Positions 5,127 to 13,234 of a stretch of 19,275 bases of DNA are shown here, one piece after another. Within the stretch, counting starts at the first letter, position 1, and the number at the start of each line of letters is the position of its first letter. The position numbers and the translations under genes were made by a program. Under the pieces are notes generated by a model. That model saw nothing but the letters and a program-made list of their open reading frames with translations. It ran no database searches and was not told the origin of the DNA. The stretch comes from Oscillospiraceae bacterium (GTDB lineage Bacteria; Bacillota; Clostridia; Oscillospirales; Ruminococcaceae): positions 1 to 19,275 of the forward strand of contig DXNX01000038.1 in assembly GCA_019413245.1 (NCBI GenBank), in the 5' to 3' direction.

Positions 5127-6254
5127 ATGTTATCAGTCAAAACCCGTGAACATATCCGCCGCCGCCTGGAAATCGTCGGCCCCCGCTGGGCTGTGCTTTT
5201 GTGCGGGGCCGTATCGCTGGGGGTGTCGCTGGCGGTGGTCAGCGACAGTCTGCGCATCGTAGAGATCAGCGATACCCACGGCCAGAGCGGCGTCATCATT
5301 ACCTGTGCCACCGATGTGAATACCCTGGTGGACCAGGCCGGTCTGACCGCGCCCAGCAGCCAGGACGAGCTGGAAATCGTGGAGAGCAACGGCCGGGACC
5401 GCATCCATGTGCTGCGCGCCTTCACGGTGCCGGTCACTGCGGATGGCGCCACCACCGACCTGGTGGCCACCGATGAGACGGTGGGAGAGCTGCTGGAAGA
5501 GTCCGGTATCGAAGTGGGGGAGCACGACATCGTGGAACCCGCCCTGGATGAAAAGCTGGAGCGTGGGGACTCTGTGACCTTGCAGCGGGTGGATTATGTG
5601 GAGTACACCACCGAGGAAGCTGTTCCCACCGAGACGGAATACCGGCAGACCAGCCTGTTCTACCGCAACCAGGATAAGGAAACGGTGCTGGAACAGGGCC
5701 AGGACGGCCTGGACCAGGTGACCTGGCGGGAAATCTGGGTGGACGGTGAGTGCACCGAAACAGTGGAAGTCGGTCGGGAAACCCTGGTGGAGATGCAGCC
5801 CACCGTTATTAAGTGCTACGGGGAAGGGGCACCGGTGTCCATCTTTACCGGCCCCGAAGTGGTGGACGGCGTGCCTGCGGAGGGCGTTTCCGCCGTGTAT
5901 ACCGGCAAACGTTCCACCGGTTACTCGGCTTCGCTGACGGCCAAGGGCGCTTCGGGCCAGCGGCTGACATACGGTACCGTGGCTGTGGACCCTTCGGTCA
6001 TTCCGTACGGGACCTTGCTGTACATTACTTCCGATGATGGACGCTTTGTGTACGGCTATGCCTACGCCGCCGACACCGGCACGGCCATGATGACCGGTCA
6101 CGCTTTCGTGGATCTGTATTATGAGACTTACGACGAAGCTGTGACCAGCGCGGTCATCCCGGTGACGGTGTATGTCATTGACGACGACACCGCTGCGGCC
6201 TACAAGGAAGAAAACGACGCTATCCGGGAAGCGGACCTGGCGGAACACCATTGA
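5127..6254 (+). CDS. YabE-like G5 and 3D domain cell-wall protein
   Basis: Protein of 375 residues. One membrane-spanning segment or uncleaved signal (about 20-40: AVLLCGAVSLGVSLAVV) is followed by DUF348/YabE-type segments (about 45-150, including TVGELLEESGIEVGEHDIV), a G5 domain (about 155-235) and a C-terminal 3D domain (about 285-355). The three conserved aspartates of the 3D fold are present in AVDPSVIPYGT, AADTG and FVDLYY. The 3D domain is related to MltA-type lytic transglycosylases, so the protein probably cleaves or remodels peptidoglycan outside the membrane. AGGAG (5,117-5,121) is 5 nt before ATG 5,127. The gene stands alone, with a long folded leader and a terminator behind it. 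Confidence 0.88.
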   Translation: MLSVKTREHIRRRLEIVGPRWAVLLCGAVSLGVSLAVVSDSLRIVEISDTHGQSGVIITCATDVNTLVDQAGLTAPSSQDELEIVESNGRDRIHVLRAFTVPVTADGATTDLVATDETVGELLEESGIEVGEHDIVEPALDEKLERGDSVTLQRVDYVEYTTEEAVPTETEYRQTSLFYRNQDKETVLEQGQDGLDQVTWREIWVDGECTETVEVGRETLVEMQPTVIKCYGEGAPVSIFTGPEVVDGVPAEGVSAVYTGKRSTGYSASLTAKGASGQRLTYGTVAVDPSVIPYGTLLYITSDDGRFVYGYAYAADTGTAMMTGHAFVDLYYETYDEAVTSAVIPVTVYVIDDDTAAAYKEENDAIREADLAEHH

Positions 6255-6288
6255 TACATTATATAATTAAATATAATTAAGGTGAGAT

Positions 6289-6338
6289 AAAAAAGTGCGG
6301 CTGCGCCCGGCACAGGTCCGGTGCGAAGCCGCATTTTT
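6289..6338. terminator. Bidirectional terminator between the G5/3D gene and dapF
   Basis: An A-run with TGCGGCT (6,296-6,302) pairs with AGCCGCA (6,327-6,333) and a T-run, with further GC-rich pairing in the loop. The A-run on one side and T-run on the other let it end both convergent units. Confidence 0.88.
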
Positions 6339-6368
6339 GTTTGATTGATGTCGGGATGGGGCAGAGGC

Positions 6369-7223
6369 TCAGACTTCCACCCGTCCCACAAAGGCAGTTT
6401 CGGCGGGCCCGGCCATCTGCACGGCGTCGTCGGCGTCGATGGTGATGGATAAAGTGCCGCCCAGCAGCTCTACCTGCACCGCCTCATTCCGGGGGCAGAC
6501 GCCCCGCAGGACCATGGCCGCCACGGTGGCGCAGGCGCCGGTACCGCAGGCCAGGGTCTCGCCGCTGCCCCGCTCCCACACCCGCATGACCAGATGATGG
6601 GGGTCCCGCACATACACGAACTCGGTGTTGGTGCCTTCGGGGAAGGCCGGGTGCTTCTCGAAATCAGGACCAATCTCCGCCAGCGCCGCGCCGGTGGGCA
6701 GGGTGTCCAGGTCCGGCCATTCCACAATGCAGTGGGGGTTGCCCATGCTCACACAGGCCACATCCCAGCTTTTTCCGGCGGCCACCAGATCTGCATGGAC
6801 CAGCGGTCCGCTGCCCAGGCCCACGGCGGGCAGGGCATCCGGGGTGGCATCAAAACGGCCCATGTCCGCCTGCCACATACCGTCCCCCAGACGGCGCAGG
6901 GTCTTGCGCCCGGCCATGAGGGTGTCGATCTCGATCACATCCTTGGGCATACCGTGCTCGTACAGATACTGTGCCACGCAGCGAACCCCGTTGCCGCACA
7001 TGCGGCCCTCGCTGCCGTCGGCGTTGAACATCCGCATGGTGGCGTCGCCGCCGGCCAGCACCGGCGGGCAGATGCAGATGATGCCGTCCGCCCCGATGGA
7101 AAAGTGCCGGCGGGACAGCTTACAGCTCCATTCTGCGATGTTTTCCGGCAGGCCGGTCTCCCGGCAGTCCAGATAGATGTAATCATTGCCGCAGCCGTGC
7201 ATTTTGGTGAAATCCAGTTGCAT
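6369..7223 (-). CDS. dapF: Diaminopimelate epimerase
   Basis: Protein of 284 residues, close to the family's usual 270-285. It interconverts LL- and meso-diaminopimelate, feeding lysine and peptidoglycan synthesis. The two active-site cysteines are visible: Cys76 in MCGNGVRC and Cys226 in ETLACGTGAC. Other family motifs are FTKMHGCGNDY at the start, FNADGSEGRMCGNG and VSMGNPHC. ATG 7,223 is supported by GGAGG 7 nt upstream; the frame stays open far upstream antisense to proS, an effect of GC-rich codons and not a longer gene. It has its own promoter (7,254-7,282), divergent from acpP. Confidence 0.97.
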   Translation of the reverse strand: MQLDFTKMHGCGNDYIYLDCRETGLPENIAEWSCKLSRRHFSIGADGIICICPPVLAGGDATMRMFNADGSEGRMCGNGVRCVAQYLYEHGMPKDVIEIDTLMAGRKTLRRLGDGMWQADMGRFDATPDALPAVGLGSGPLVHADLVAAGKSWDVACVSMGNPHCIVEWPDLDTLPTGAALAEIGPDFEKHPAFPEGTNTEFVYVRDPHHLVMRVWERGSGETLACGTGACATVAAMVLRGVCPRNEAVQVELLGGTLSITIDADDAVQMAGPAETAFVGRVEV

Positions 7224-7253
7224 AAAAGGCCCTCCTGTCATGTCTTTCCCTCT

Positions 7254-7282
7254 ATCATATCGCGTTTGGGGCCGCCGTACAA
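7254..7282 (-). promoter_or_regulatory. Promoter of dapF
   Basis: On the minus strand TTGTAC (7,282-7,277), a 17-nt spacer and TATGAT (7,259-7,254; 5/6) lie about 30 nt before the dapF start. The -35 is weak at 3/6. Confidence 0.5.
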
Positions 7283-7311
7283 CCACCGGGCCAAAAAAAC
7301 TGCCCCAGCGC

Positions 7312-7340
7312 TTGACAACCCGCATGGGATACGATATAAA
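7312..7340 (+). promoter_or_regulatory. Strong sigma-A promoter of acpP-proS
   Basis: TTGACA (7,312-7,317) is a perfect -35, the spacer is 17 nt, and TATAAA (7,335-7,340) is 5/6. It sits 30 nt from the -35 of the divergent dapF promoter, so the two units may influence one another. Confidence 0.88.
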
Positions 7341-7403
7341 ATTACATGAAGACTTGCATTCTGCCCGCAGCATGGGCAACCATAGATTGAAGGAGAGTTT
7401 AGA

Positions 7404-7640
7404 ATGGAATCCGAAGTTTTTGAACGCATCCGCGAGTATCTGGCTGACCAGCTGGATGTGGAGCCTGAGAAGATCACCCCCGACAGCGACATTGTGGAAG
7501 ATTTTGGCGCCGATAGCCTGGATGTCATTGATATGATCACCACCCTGTCCGATGAGTTCGGCGTGGAGATCCCCGACGAGGACATCGAGAATTTCCGTAC
7601 CGTGGGCGATGTGGTCAGCTATGTGGAGGAACGTCTGTAA
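7404..7640 (+). CDS. acpP: Acyl carrier protein
   Basis: Protein of 78 residues, the usual ACP size and strongly acidic. The phosphopantetheine attachment site is Ser38 in FGADSLDVIDM. It carries growing acyl chains during fatty acid synthesis in the cytoplasm. An AAGGAGAG site precedes ATG 7,404, and a near-consensus promoter is about 65 nt upstream. No other fatty-acid genes are adjacent; it is followed 36 nt later by proS, with no terminator between, so the two are probably co-transcribed. Confidence 0.97.
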   Translation: MESEVFERIREYLADQLDVEPEKITPDSDIVEDFGADSLDVIDMITTLSDEFGVEIPDEDIENFRTVGDVVSYVEERL

Positions 7641-7676
7641 TCTCCCGTAAAATTGTAGAAAGTGTGAGGAAAAGCA

Positions 7677-9116
7677 ATGGCAAACGATAAGAAAAAGATG
7701 GTCGAAGCGATCACCGCGCAGGAAGTGGATTTTGCGCAGTGGTATACCGACATCTGCACGAAGGCCGAACTGGTCGAATATTCCAGCGTGAAAGGGTTTG
7801 TGGTGCTGCGCCCCTATGGCTACGCCATCTGGGAGAACATCCAGAAGAATCTGGATGGCCGCTTCAAGGCCACCGGCCACGAGAACGTCGCCATGCCTAT
7901 GCTGATCCCCGAAAGCCTGCTGAAGAAGGAGGGCGAGCTGGTCAACGGCTTTGCCCCCGAAGTGGCCTGGGTCACCACCGGCGGCAGCGAACCCCTGGAA
8001 GAACGCCTGGCGGTGCGCCCCACCAGTGAGACCATGTTCTGCGACCACTTTGCCCATGTGCTGCAGAGCTACCGCGACCTGCCCATGCTGTACAACCAGT
8101 GGTGCAGTGTGGTCCGGTGGGAAAAGTCCACCCGTCCGTTCCTGCGCACCCGTGAATTCTGGTGGCAGGAAGGTCACACCATCCATGAGACCGCCGAGGA
8201 AGCCAAGGCCGAGACCGAGCAGCAGCTGAACTGCTACGCCGATTTCTGCGAAAACGACCTGTGCATCCCGGTGCTGAAGGGCCGCAAGACCGACAAGGAA
8301 AAGTTTGCCGGTGCCGAAGCCACCTACACCATCGAAGCCATGATGAAGGACGGCAAGGCTCTGCAGAGCGGCACCAGCCACTACTTCGGGGACAAGTTCT
8401 CCCGCGCCTATGACGTGACCTTCACCGGCCGGGACAACACCCTGCAGTATCCGTTCCAGACTTCCTGGGGCGCGTCCACCCGCCTGATCGGCGCCATCAT
8501 CATGACCCATGGTGATGACGACGGCCTGATCCTGCCCCCGGCCATTGCCCCGGTGCAGGTGGTCATCGTTCCGGTGGCCGCCCACAAGCCCGGCGTCACC
8601 GAGAAGGCCCAGGAACTGGCCGCGGCCATCGGCAAGTATGCCCGCGTCAAGCTGGATGATTCCGACAAGGCTCCCGGCTGGAAGTTCGCCCAGTGGGAGA
8701 TGAAGGGCGTGCCTCTGCGCCTGGAAGTGGGGCCCCGCGATATCGAGCAGGGCCAGTGCGTGCTGGTCCGCCGCGATACCCGCGAAAAGCAGTTCGTCAA
8801 GTTCGAGGACCTGGAAACTGCCATCCCGGCCGCGCTGAAGGCTCTGGCCAAGGACCTGTACGACCGTGCGCTGAAGAACCGCGAAGCCCGCACCGTCAGC
8901 GCCACCACCATGGAAGAGGTCAAGGCCAAGGTGGCCGAAAAGACCGGTTTCGTCAAGACCATGTGGTGCGGCGATCTGGCCTGCGAGGAAGCCATGAAGG
9001 AGCAGGCGGGGCTGTCCAGCCGCTGCATGCCCTTCGAGCAGGAGCATCTGTCCGATGTCTGCCCGGTCTGCGGCAAGCCCGCCAAGACCATGGTCGTCTG
9101 GGGCATTGCGTATTAA
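7677..9116 (+). CDS. proS: Prolyl-tRNA synthetase, eukaryote/archaea-like type
   Basis: Protein of 479 residues. It charges tRNA-Pro with proline. Class II core signatures are present: LAVRPTSETMF (111-121), motif 2 RWEKSTRPFLRTREFWWQEGHT in two parts at 147-168, and motif 3 around GASTRLIGAIIMTHGDDDG (265-283). The anticodon-binding domain spans about 293-400. The C-terminal zinc-like domain has Cys431, Cys436, Cys462 and Cys465 and ends in the aromatic WGIAY. This short form lacks the large editing insertion of the classical bacterial ProRS. Start ATG 7,677 follows a GAGGAAA site. A strong terminator follows the stop. Confidence 0.97.
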   Translation: MANDKKKMVEAITAQEVDFAQWYTDICTKAELVEYSSVKGFVVLRPYGYAIWENIQKNLDGRFKATGHENVAMPMLIPESLLKKEGELVNGFAPEVAWVTTGGSEPLEERLAVRPTSETMFCDHFAHVLQSYRDLPMLYNQWCSVVRWEKSTRPFLRTREFWWQEGHTIHETAEEAKAETEQQLNCYADFCENDLCIPVLKGRKTDKEKFAGAEATYTIEAMMKDGKALQSGTSHYFGDKFSRAYDVTFTGRDNTLQYPFQTSWGASTRLIGAIIMTHGDDDGLILPPAIAPVQVVIVPVAAHKPGVTEKAQELAAAIGKYARVKLDDSDKAPGWKFAQWEMKGVPLRLEVGPRDIEQGQCVLVRRDTREKQFVKFEDLETAIPAALKALAKDLYDRALKNREARTVSATTMEEVKAKVAEKTGFVKTMWCGDLACEEAMKEQAGLSSRCMPFEQEHLSDVCPVCGKPAKTMVVWGIAY

Positions 9117-9129
9117 GAGTTTGCTTCTG

Positions 9130-9156
9130 GCAGCGCCCGCAGGGGCGCTGCTTTTT
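9130..9156 (+). terminator. Terminator of acpP-proS
   Basis: GCAGCGCCC (9,130-9,138) pairs with GGGCGCTGC (9,143-9,151) around a short loop and is followed by TTTTT. Confidence 0.9.
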
Positions 9157-9210
9157 GGTTCGGGGCATTGCTGCCCGGACTGTTGATTTCGCCGGAAAGG
9201 TCGTAGCCGC

Positions 9211-10278
9211 ATGTTTCTGCTTGTGACACTGGGGGTATATGCCGTCGGGCTGGTGCTGACTGCGGTCGGCAGCCGGCTGGCGGGACGTTGCGCCACCTGG
9301 TGCTGTGCCCTGTGCGGGCTGCCCATGTGGGTGGTGTCCGGCACGGTGGCTGCCCTCAGCGTGGCCCTGCCCCAGCTGGTGCTGGCCTTTCTGGCGTCGG
9401 GACTGTCCATCACCTCCATGGCGGTGGGGGTGGCCCTGGCGGGCGCCGTTACCGACCTGGGCCTGGTGCTGGCCCTGTGCCTGCTGCGCCGGTCGGTCAC
9501 GGTGGACAGGGGAGAATTCTGCCGCAAATGCGTCATTTTGCTGGCCGCCTGTGCGGTGCTGGAACTGTACGCCGGTGACGGTGTGCTCACCCACACGGGG
9601 GCGGGGCTGCTCATGGCCCTGTTCGTTCTCTTTGTGCTGGAAAGCATCGTGTACCAGTACCGCCTGGCTTATGACGAAAACCTGCAGCCCATCGGGGTAG
9701 GGCCCCGTCAGCTGCCCCGCAGCGCTGCCGTGCCTGCCATGCAGACCATGGCTTTCCCGGCCATGAGCCTGCTCAACAGCATGAAAAACCTGGCAGGGAT
9801 GCTCTTTGGCGCCGCGCTGCTCACGGTGGGCGCCTGGGCGCTGCTGTACAGCGCCACCGTGCTGGCTAATCTGACCGGCACCATCCAGGCGTTGTGGGCG
9901 GCCACCCTCATCTCCTTTGGCTTCAGCTTGCCCCTGCTGGCCGAAGTTTTGCACCATCCCTTCGGTTCTTTGTGGAAAAAATTCGCGGTGCGCTGCCGGG
10001 TGCATCCGCCGGCGGCCCTGCCCATGCAGATGCTGAACAGCGCCATTCTCAGCCTGACCTTTGTGCTGCCCTTGTGCAGCCTGACCTACCGCCAGCATCT
10101 GCCGGTGGGTGCCCAGTTCCGCCGGTATGACATGCCCGCCTGCCTGGCCTTGGGCCTGATCCTGCTGCTGCCTGCCCTGTTCAAAAAGCGGCTGTACCGC
10201 TGGCAGGGAGCCGCCTGCCTGGCTGTCTATATCATCTATGTGGCGGCGGTGCTGCTGGCCCCTCTGTCCGGTGCCTGA
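9211..10278 (+). CDS. Polytopic membrane protein, divergent relative of CaCA-type cation exchangers
   Basis: Protein of 355 residues, almost entirely hydrophobic, with about 10 membrane segments in two halves. Each half has a pattern like the alpha-repeat of K+-dependent Na+/Ca2+ exchangers: first half ALPQLVLAFLASG, then VALAGAVTDLGLVLAL; second half ISFGFSLPLLAEVL, then LNSAILSLTFVLPL. Each half ends in an amphipathic helix like the exchangers' (G-GLLMALFVLFVLE; YRWQGAACLAVYIIYVA). The acidic residue of the usual GTSLPE motif is Gln in one repeat and Leu in the other, so ordinary Ca2+ transport is doubtful. GGAAAGG precedes ATG 9,211 by about 10 nt. Family placement is inference from pattern only; it stands alone between two terminators. 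Confidence 0.6.
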   Translation: MFLLVTLGVYAVGLVLTAVGSRLAGRCATWCCALCGLPMWVVSGTVAALSVALPQLVLAFLASGLSITSMAVGVALAGAVTDLGLVLALCLLRRSVTVDRGEFCRKCVILLAACAVLELYAGDGVLTHTGAGLLMALFVLFVLESIVYQYRLAYDENLQPIGVGPRQLPRSAAVPAMQTMAFPAMSLLNSMKNLAGMLFGAALLTVGAWALLYSATVLANLTGTIQALWAATLISFGFSLPLLAEVLHHPFGSLWKKFAVRCRVHPPAALPMQMLNSAILSLTFVLPLCSLTYRQHLPVGAQFRRYDMPACLALGLILLLPALFKKRLYRWQGAACLAVYIIYVAAVLLAPLSGA

Positions 10279-10296
10279 GCCCGCCATACAACAGAA

Positions 10297-10330
10297 AACG
10301 CCCCGGAAACCATCAGGCTTCCGGGGCGTT
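10297..10330. terminator. Bidirectional terminator
   Basis: AACGCCCCGGAA (10,297-10,308) pairs perfectly with TTCCGGGGCGTT (10,319-10,330), flanked by A-rich and T-rich sequence. It serves both the membrane-protein gene (+) and the regulator-kinase-acetyltransferase operon (-). Confidence 0.92.
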
Positions 10331-10340
10331 GTTTTGTGTT

Positions 10341-10889
10341 TTACAGGGATTTCTGCATCCAGCAGGCGTCGGCATAGCGGCCGTCGGCGTATTTCATGTT
10401 GTGGGGCAGGGTGCCGCAGAGCACGAACCCCAGCCGCTCATACAGGGCGATGGCAGGCTTGTTGTCCGCCACCACGGTCAGTTCCGCCTGCTCGTACCCG
10501 GCGGCTCTGGCCTGTTCCAGCAGGGCGGTCATCATGGCGGTGCCGATGCCCTTGCCGCAGAACTTCCGGTACAGGGCGATGGATACCTCGCACCGGTGGG
10601 CTACCCGCTGGAAAGGGCCCACCGACGCCAGCGCGCAGCTGCCCGCCAGTTCGCCCTCATAAAAGCCCAGCAGCATCAGGTCCCGGGGCGAATCCAGCCG
10701 CCCTTGCAGGAACTGCCGTTCCTGTTCCAGGGTGAAGCTGCTTTCCCCCGGTTCCCGCAGCAGATACGGGGTTTCAGCGGTGGTGGCATCCAGACAGGTC
10801 AGCATTGCCCCAGCGTCTTCCGGCCCGGCGCTGCGGATGGTCAGAACGCTGCCGTCCCGCAGGGGAACGGTCTGTTCAGGAAAAACCAT
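10341..10889 (-). CDS. GNAT-family N-acetyltransferase
   Basis: Protein of 182 residues. The acetyl-CoA pyrophosphate-binding loop is RKFCGKGIGTAMM (about 108-120), followed by the family's ELTVVADNKPAIALYERLGF motif, split as ELTVVADN and ALYERLGF. It resembles the RimI/RimJ-like group that acetylates small amines or protein N-termini; the substrate cannot be read from the sequence. GGGAGG lies 8 nt before ATG 10,889. It begins 16 nt after the sensor kinase stop and is the last gene of that operon, so it may be part of the response controlled by the two-component system. Confidence 0.9.
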   Translation of the reverse strand: MVFPEQTVPLRDGSVLTIRSAGPEDAGAMLTCLDATTAETPYLLREPGESSFTLEQERQFLQGRLDSPRDLMLLGFYEGELAGSCALASVGPFQRVAHRCEVSIALYRKFCGKGIGTAMMTALLEQARAAGYEQAELTVVADNKPAIALYERLGFVLCGTLPHNMKYADGRYADACWMQKSL

Positions 10890-10905
10890 GAGATGTACCT
10901 CCCTT

Positions 10906-12345
10906 TTATTCGGGGCGTCCTACCGGCAGGGTAAAGGTGAAGCGGCACCACTTGCCGTGCTCACTTTCGGCCTTGATCTGGCCGCCGGACAGGTTGATCA
11001 GGACCTTGCAGATGTGCAGGCCCAGACCGCTGCCCCGGGTGTTCAGACCGCGGGAACGGTCCTCCTTGTAGAAACGTTCAAACACAAAGGGCAGGGCTTC
11101 GGGGGAGATGCCTTCGCCGGTGTTCTCCACTTCCACCACCACCATGTTGCCGTCCTTGCGGACCGAAAAACGGATCACGCCGTCGGGCGGGGTGAACTTG
11201 ATGGCGTTGTCCACCAGATTGTAGACCACCTGATGGATCAGGTCCGGGTCGGCGTACACCAGCTCTTTGGCCGGTTCCAGCCCCTGGATATCGATCTTGC
11301 CGTCCTCGATGCGCTTTTCGTCCGAGAGGACCACATCGGTGATGGTATCCCAGATGTTGCAGTTCCGGGCCTGGAACTTGTATTCGCCGGATTCCAGTTT
11401 GGTGATGTCCAGCATGTTCTGCACCAGCCGGGCCAGGCGTCCGGTTTCCTGGGAGACGATGCCCAGATAATGCTTGTACTCCTCGGTGGGAATGGTGCCG
11501 TCCAGCATGCCGTCGATAAAGCCCTTGATGCTGGTCATGGGGGTGCGCAGCTCGTGGGCAATGTTGCCCATGAACTGGCCCCGGGCGTTGTCGATGGTCT
11601 GCAGCCGGGCTGCCATGTTGTTGAAGGTGGTGGCAAAGTCGGCCAGTTCCTCGCATCCGTCCACCGGGGCGCGGGCGGTGAAATCACCGCTGCCCAGCTG
11701 CCGGGCGGCCTCGCCGATCTGCTCGATGGGGGCGCTGATCTTGCGGGCAAACAGGATGGAAATGGCGCTGGCAAACAGCAGAATGCCCACCGCCGACACC
11801 AGGAAGATGCTCAGAAGGTCGGTGACATACTGGTGCAGCGCATCCATGGAGGTGGCCACAAACAGGTATCCGTTGCCGGAAGGCCCCTCAATGCGCCGCC
11901 CGGCGGTATAGTACTTGGTGCTGAATACTCCGTCCAGGGTGTCCTCATTGTAATAGTCCACGCCGCTGTCCAGTACGTCCAGCACGTCTTCGGGCACACA
12001 CTGCCCGGTCAGGTCGGCGGCCTCGGTGTGCAGGATGATCTGGCCGTTGGGGTCGGTGATGAAGATGACCGCATCGGAGGATGTGTGGAACAGCTCGAAT
12101 CCGCTCTCGATGTTTTCTTTCAGCGCTTCATCGGTGATGGGTTGGGTCACGTCGCTGCCCTGGGCCGCAAACCGGTTGCTCAGGGCGGTGGCGCCGTCCA
12201 GCACGCTGGTCAGAGCGCTCATCCGTTCGTTGGAAAAATAGGCGATGGACAGCGCGCTCTGGATCCCGCACATCAGTGCCAGGCTCAGCAGCAGGACCAG
12301 CGCCATGCTCGTGAACAGTTCACGACTGATCGTTTTGCGATGCAC
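10906..12345 (-). CDS. Membrane sensor histidine kinase
   Basis: Protein of 479 residues. First membrane segment about 12-33, extracytoplasmic sensor domain about 34-174, second membrane segment about 176-199, HAMP about 200-252, HisKA with phospho-acceptor His264 in NIAHELRTPM, and HATPase with Asn380 (N box, LVDNAIKF), ENTGEGI and GSGLGL. It autophosphorylates and passes phosphate to the regulator encoded just upstream. The start is GTG 12,345, two bases after the regulator stop; GAGGTG inside the regulator's last codons serves as ribosome binding site, so the two are translationally coupled. The architecture is that of PhoR/ResE-like kinases, but the signal is unknown. Confidence 0.95.
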   Translation of the reverse strand: MHRKTISRELFTSMALVLLLSLALMCGIQSALSIAYFSNERMSALTSVLDGATALSNRFAAQGSDVTQPITDEALKENIESGFELFHTSSDAVIFITDPNGQIILHTEAADLTGQCVPEDVLDVLDSGVDYYNEDTLDGVFSTKYYTAGRRIEGPSGNGYLFVATSMDALHQYVTDLLSIFLVSAVGILLFASAISILFARKISAPIEQIGEAARQLGSGDFTARAPVDGCEELADFATTFNNMAARLQTIDNARGQFMGNIAHELRTPMTSIKGFIDGMLDGTIPTEEYKHYLGIVSQETGRLARLVQNMLDITKLESGEYKFQARNCNIWDTITDVVLSDEKRIEDGKIDIQGLEPAKELVYADPDLIHQVVYNLVDNAIKFTPPDGVIRFSVRKDGNMVVVEVENTGEGISPEALPFVFERFYKEDRSRGLNTRGSGLGLHICKVLINLSGGQIKAESEHGKWCRFTFTLPVGRPE

Positions 12346-12347
12346 TT

Positions 12348-13037
12348 TTATTCTTTCACCTCAAACTTGTAGCCTACGCCCCAGACGGTCTTCAGGCACC
12401 ACTGGTCGGATGCCCCCTCCAGCTTTTCGCGCAGGCGCTTGACGTGTACGTCGATGGTGCGGGAGTCGCCGTAATATTCAAAGCCCCACACCTTGTCCAG
12501 CAGCTGGTCGCGGGTGAACACCTGGTTGGGATGCCCGGCCAGGCAGGCCAGCAGTTCCAGTTCCTTGGGCGGTGCGTCCACCACCTTGCCCTTGACCTTC
12601 AGCTCGTACCGGTTCATGTCCAGGTGCAGATTGTCGAAGCTGTACACGCCCTTGTCTTCCTCGTCGGGGGCAGCGCAGCGGCGCAGCACTGCCTTGATGC
12701 GGGCGGTGACCTCCTTGGTCTCAAAGGGCTTGACGATGTAGTCGTCGGCGCCCAGCTCCAGGCCCAGCACCTTATCGTAAATTTCGCCTTTGGCGGTCAG
12801 CATGATGATGGGGGTCTTGTGCTCCTGGCGGATGCGGCGGCAGACTTCCCAGCCGTCCATATCCGGCATCATCACGTCCAGCAGGACCATGTCGGGATGA
12901 ATTTTATCAAATTCCTGCAGGGCTGTCTTGCCATCATAGGCCAGCGTCACCGCAAAGCCCTCCTTGACCAGATACAGCCGCAGCAGTTCGCAAATATTTT
13001 TATCGTCGTCCACGACAAGAATTTTCTCATTTGCCAT
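12348..13037 (-). CDS. OmpR/PhoB-family response regulator
   Basis: Protein of 229 residues. Receiver domain 1-120 with acidic Asp10, Asp11 and Asp12, phosphorylation site Asp54 (VLLDVMMPDMDG), Thr81 and Lys103 (KPFE). The winged-helix DNA-binding domain runs about 130-227, with the typical PPKELELLACL, VWGFEYYGDSRTIDVHVKRL in part, and TVWGVGYKF. ATG 13,037 is preferred because a GGGAGG site is about 10 nt upstream and the receiver domain begins at once; the frame is open further upstream without meaning. It is the first gene of a three-gene operon with the kinase and a GNAT enzyme. Confidence 0.96.
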   Translation of the reverse strand: MANEKILVVDDDKNICELLRLYLVKEGFAVTLAYDGKTALQEFDKIHPDMVLLDVMMPDMDGWEVCRRIRQEHKTPIIMLTAKGEIYDKVLGLELGADDYIVKPFETKEVTARIKAVLRRCAAPDEEDKGVYSFDNLHLDMNRYELKVKGKVVDAPPKELELLACLAGHPNQVFTRDQLLDKVWGFEYYGDSRTIDVHVKRLREKLEGASDQWCLKTVWGVGYKFEVKE

Positions 13038-13070
13038 TCCGGAATACCCTCCCAAACATAATATGATTTT

Positions 13071-13076
13071 ATTATA
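13071..13076 (-). promoter_or_regulatory. Likely -10 box of the two-component operon
   Basis: TATAAT, perfect, reads on the minus strand 34 nt before the regulator start, within a locally AT-rich patch. The -35 position (17 nt further) is T-rich with a poor consensus match, which suits a promoter that needs an activator. The region is shared with the divergent PH-domain gene. Confidence 0.5.
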
Positions 13077-13180
13077 CGGGGCAAATGTTGAAAAATAAAG
13101 AAGAAACCACAATTTTTTCCCCGTTTTGGCAAAGGAAACGGCAAAGTTTTGGCTGTGCCCTTCCGCAAAAGGGAGGCATA

Positions 13181-13189
13181 TGGTATACT
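13181..13189 (+). promoter_or_regulatory. Extended -10 promoter of the PH-domain gene
   Basis: TGGTATACT combines the TGn extension with TATACT (5/6). The -35 region is poor, as is common for extended -10 promoters. It lies about 45 nt before ATG 13,235. Confidence 0.5.
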
Positions 13190-13234
13190 GGACCCAAAGA
13201 ATCCGCCCCACGCACAGGAAAGGAGCGATACAAA

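Noticed and set aside
5133..6251. A 372-codon open frame antisense to the G5/3D gene
   Set aside because: The plus-strand frame has clear DUF348, G5 and 3D motifs and a ribosome binding site. The antisense product is His/Gly-rich with no recognisable fold.
7224..9647. A very long open frame on the minus strand, continuous with dapF and running antisense through acpP, proS and part of the membrane-protein gene
   Set aside because: It is an effect of GC-rich codon use opposite real genes. DapF homology begins exactly at ATG 7,223, which has a good ribosome binding site, and the extension shows no domain.
10732..12372. A long plus-strand open frame opposite the histidine kinase
   Set aside because: All kinase motifs (H, N, G boxes) are on the minus strand; the plus-strand frame is a shadow without features.
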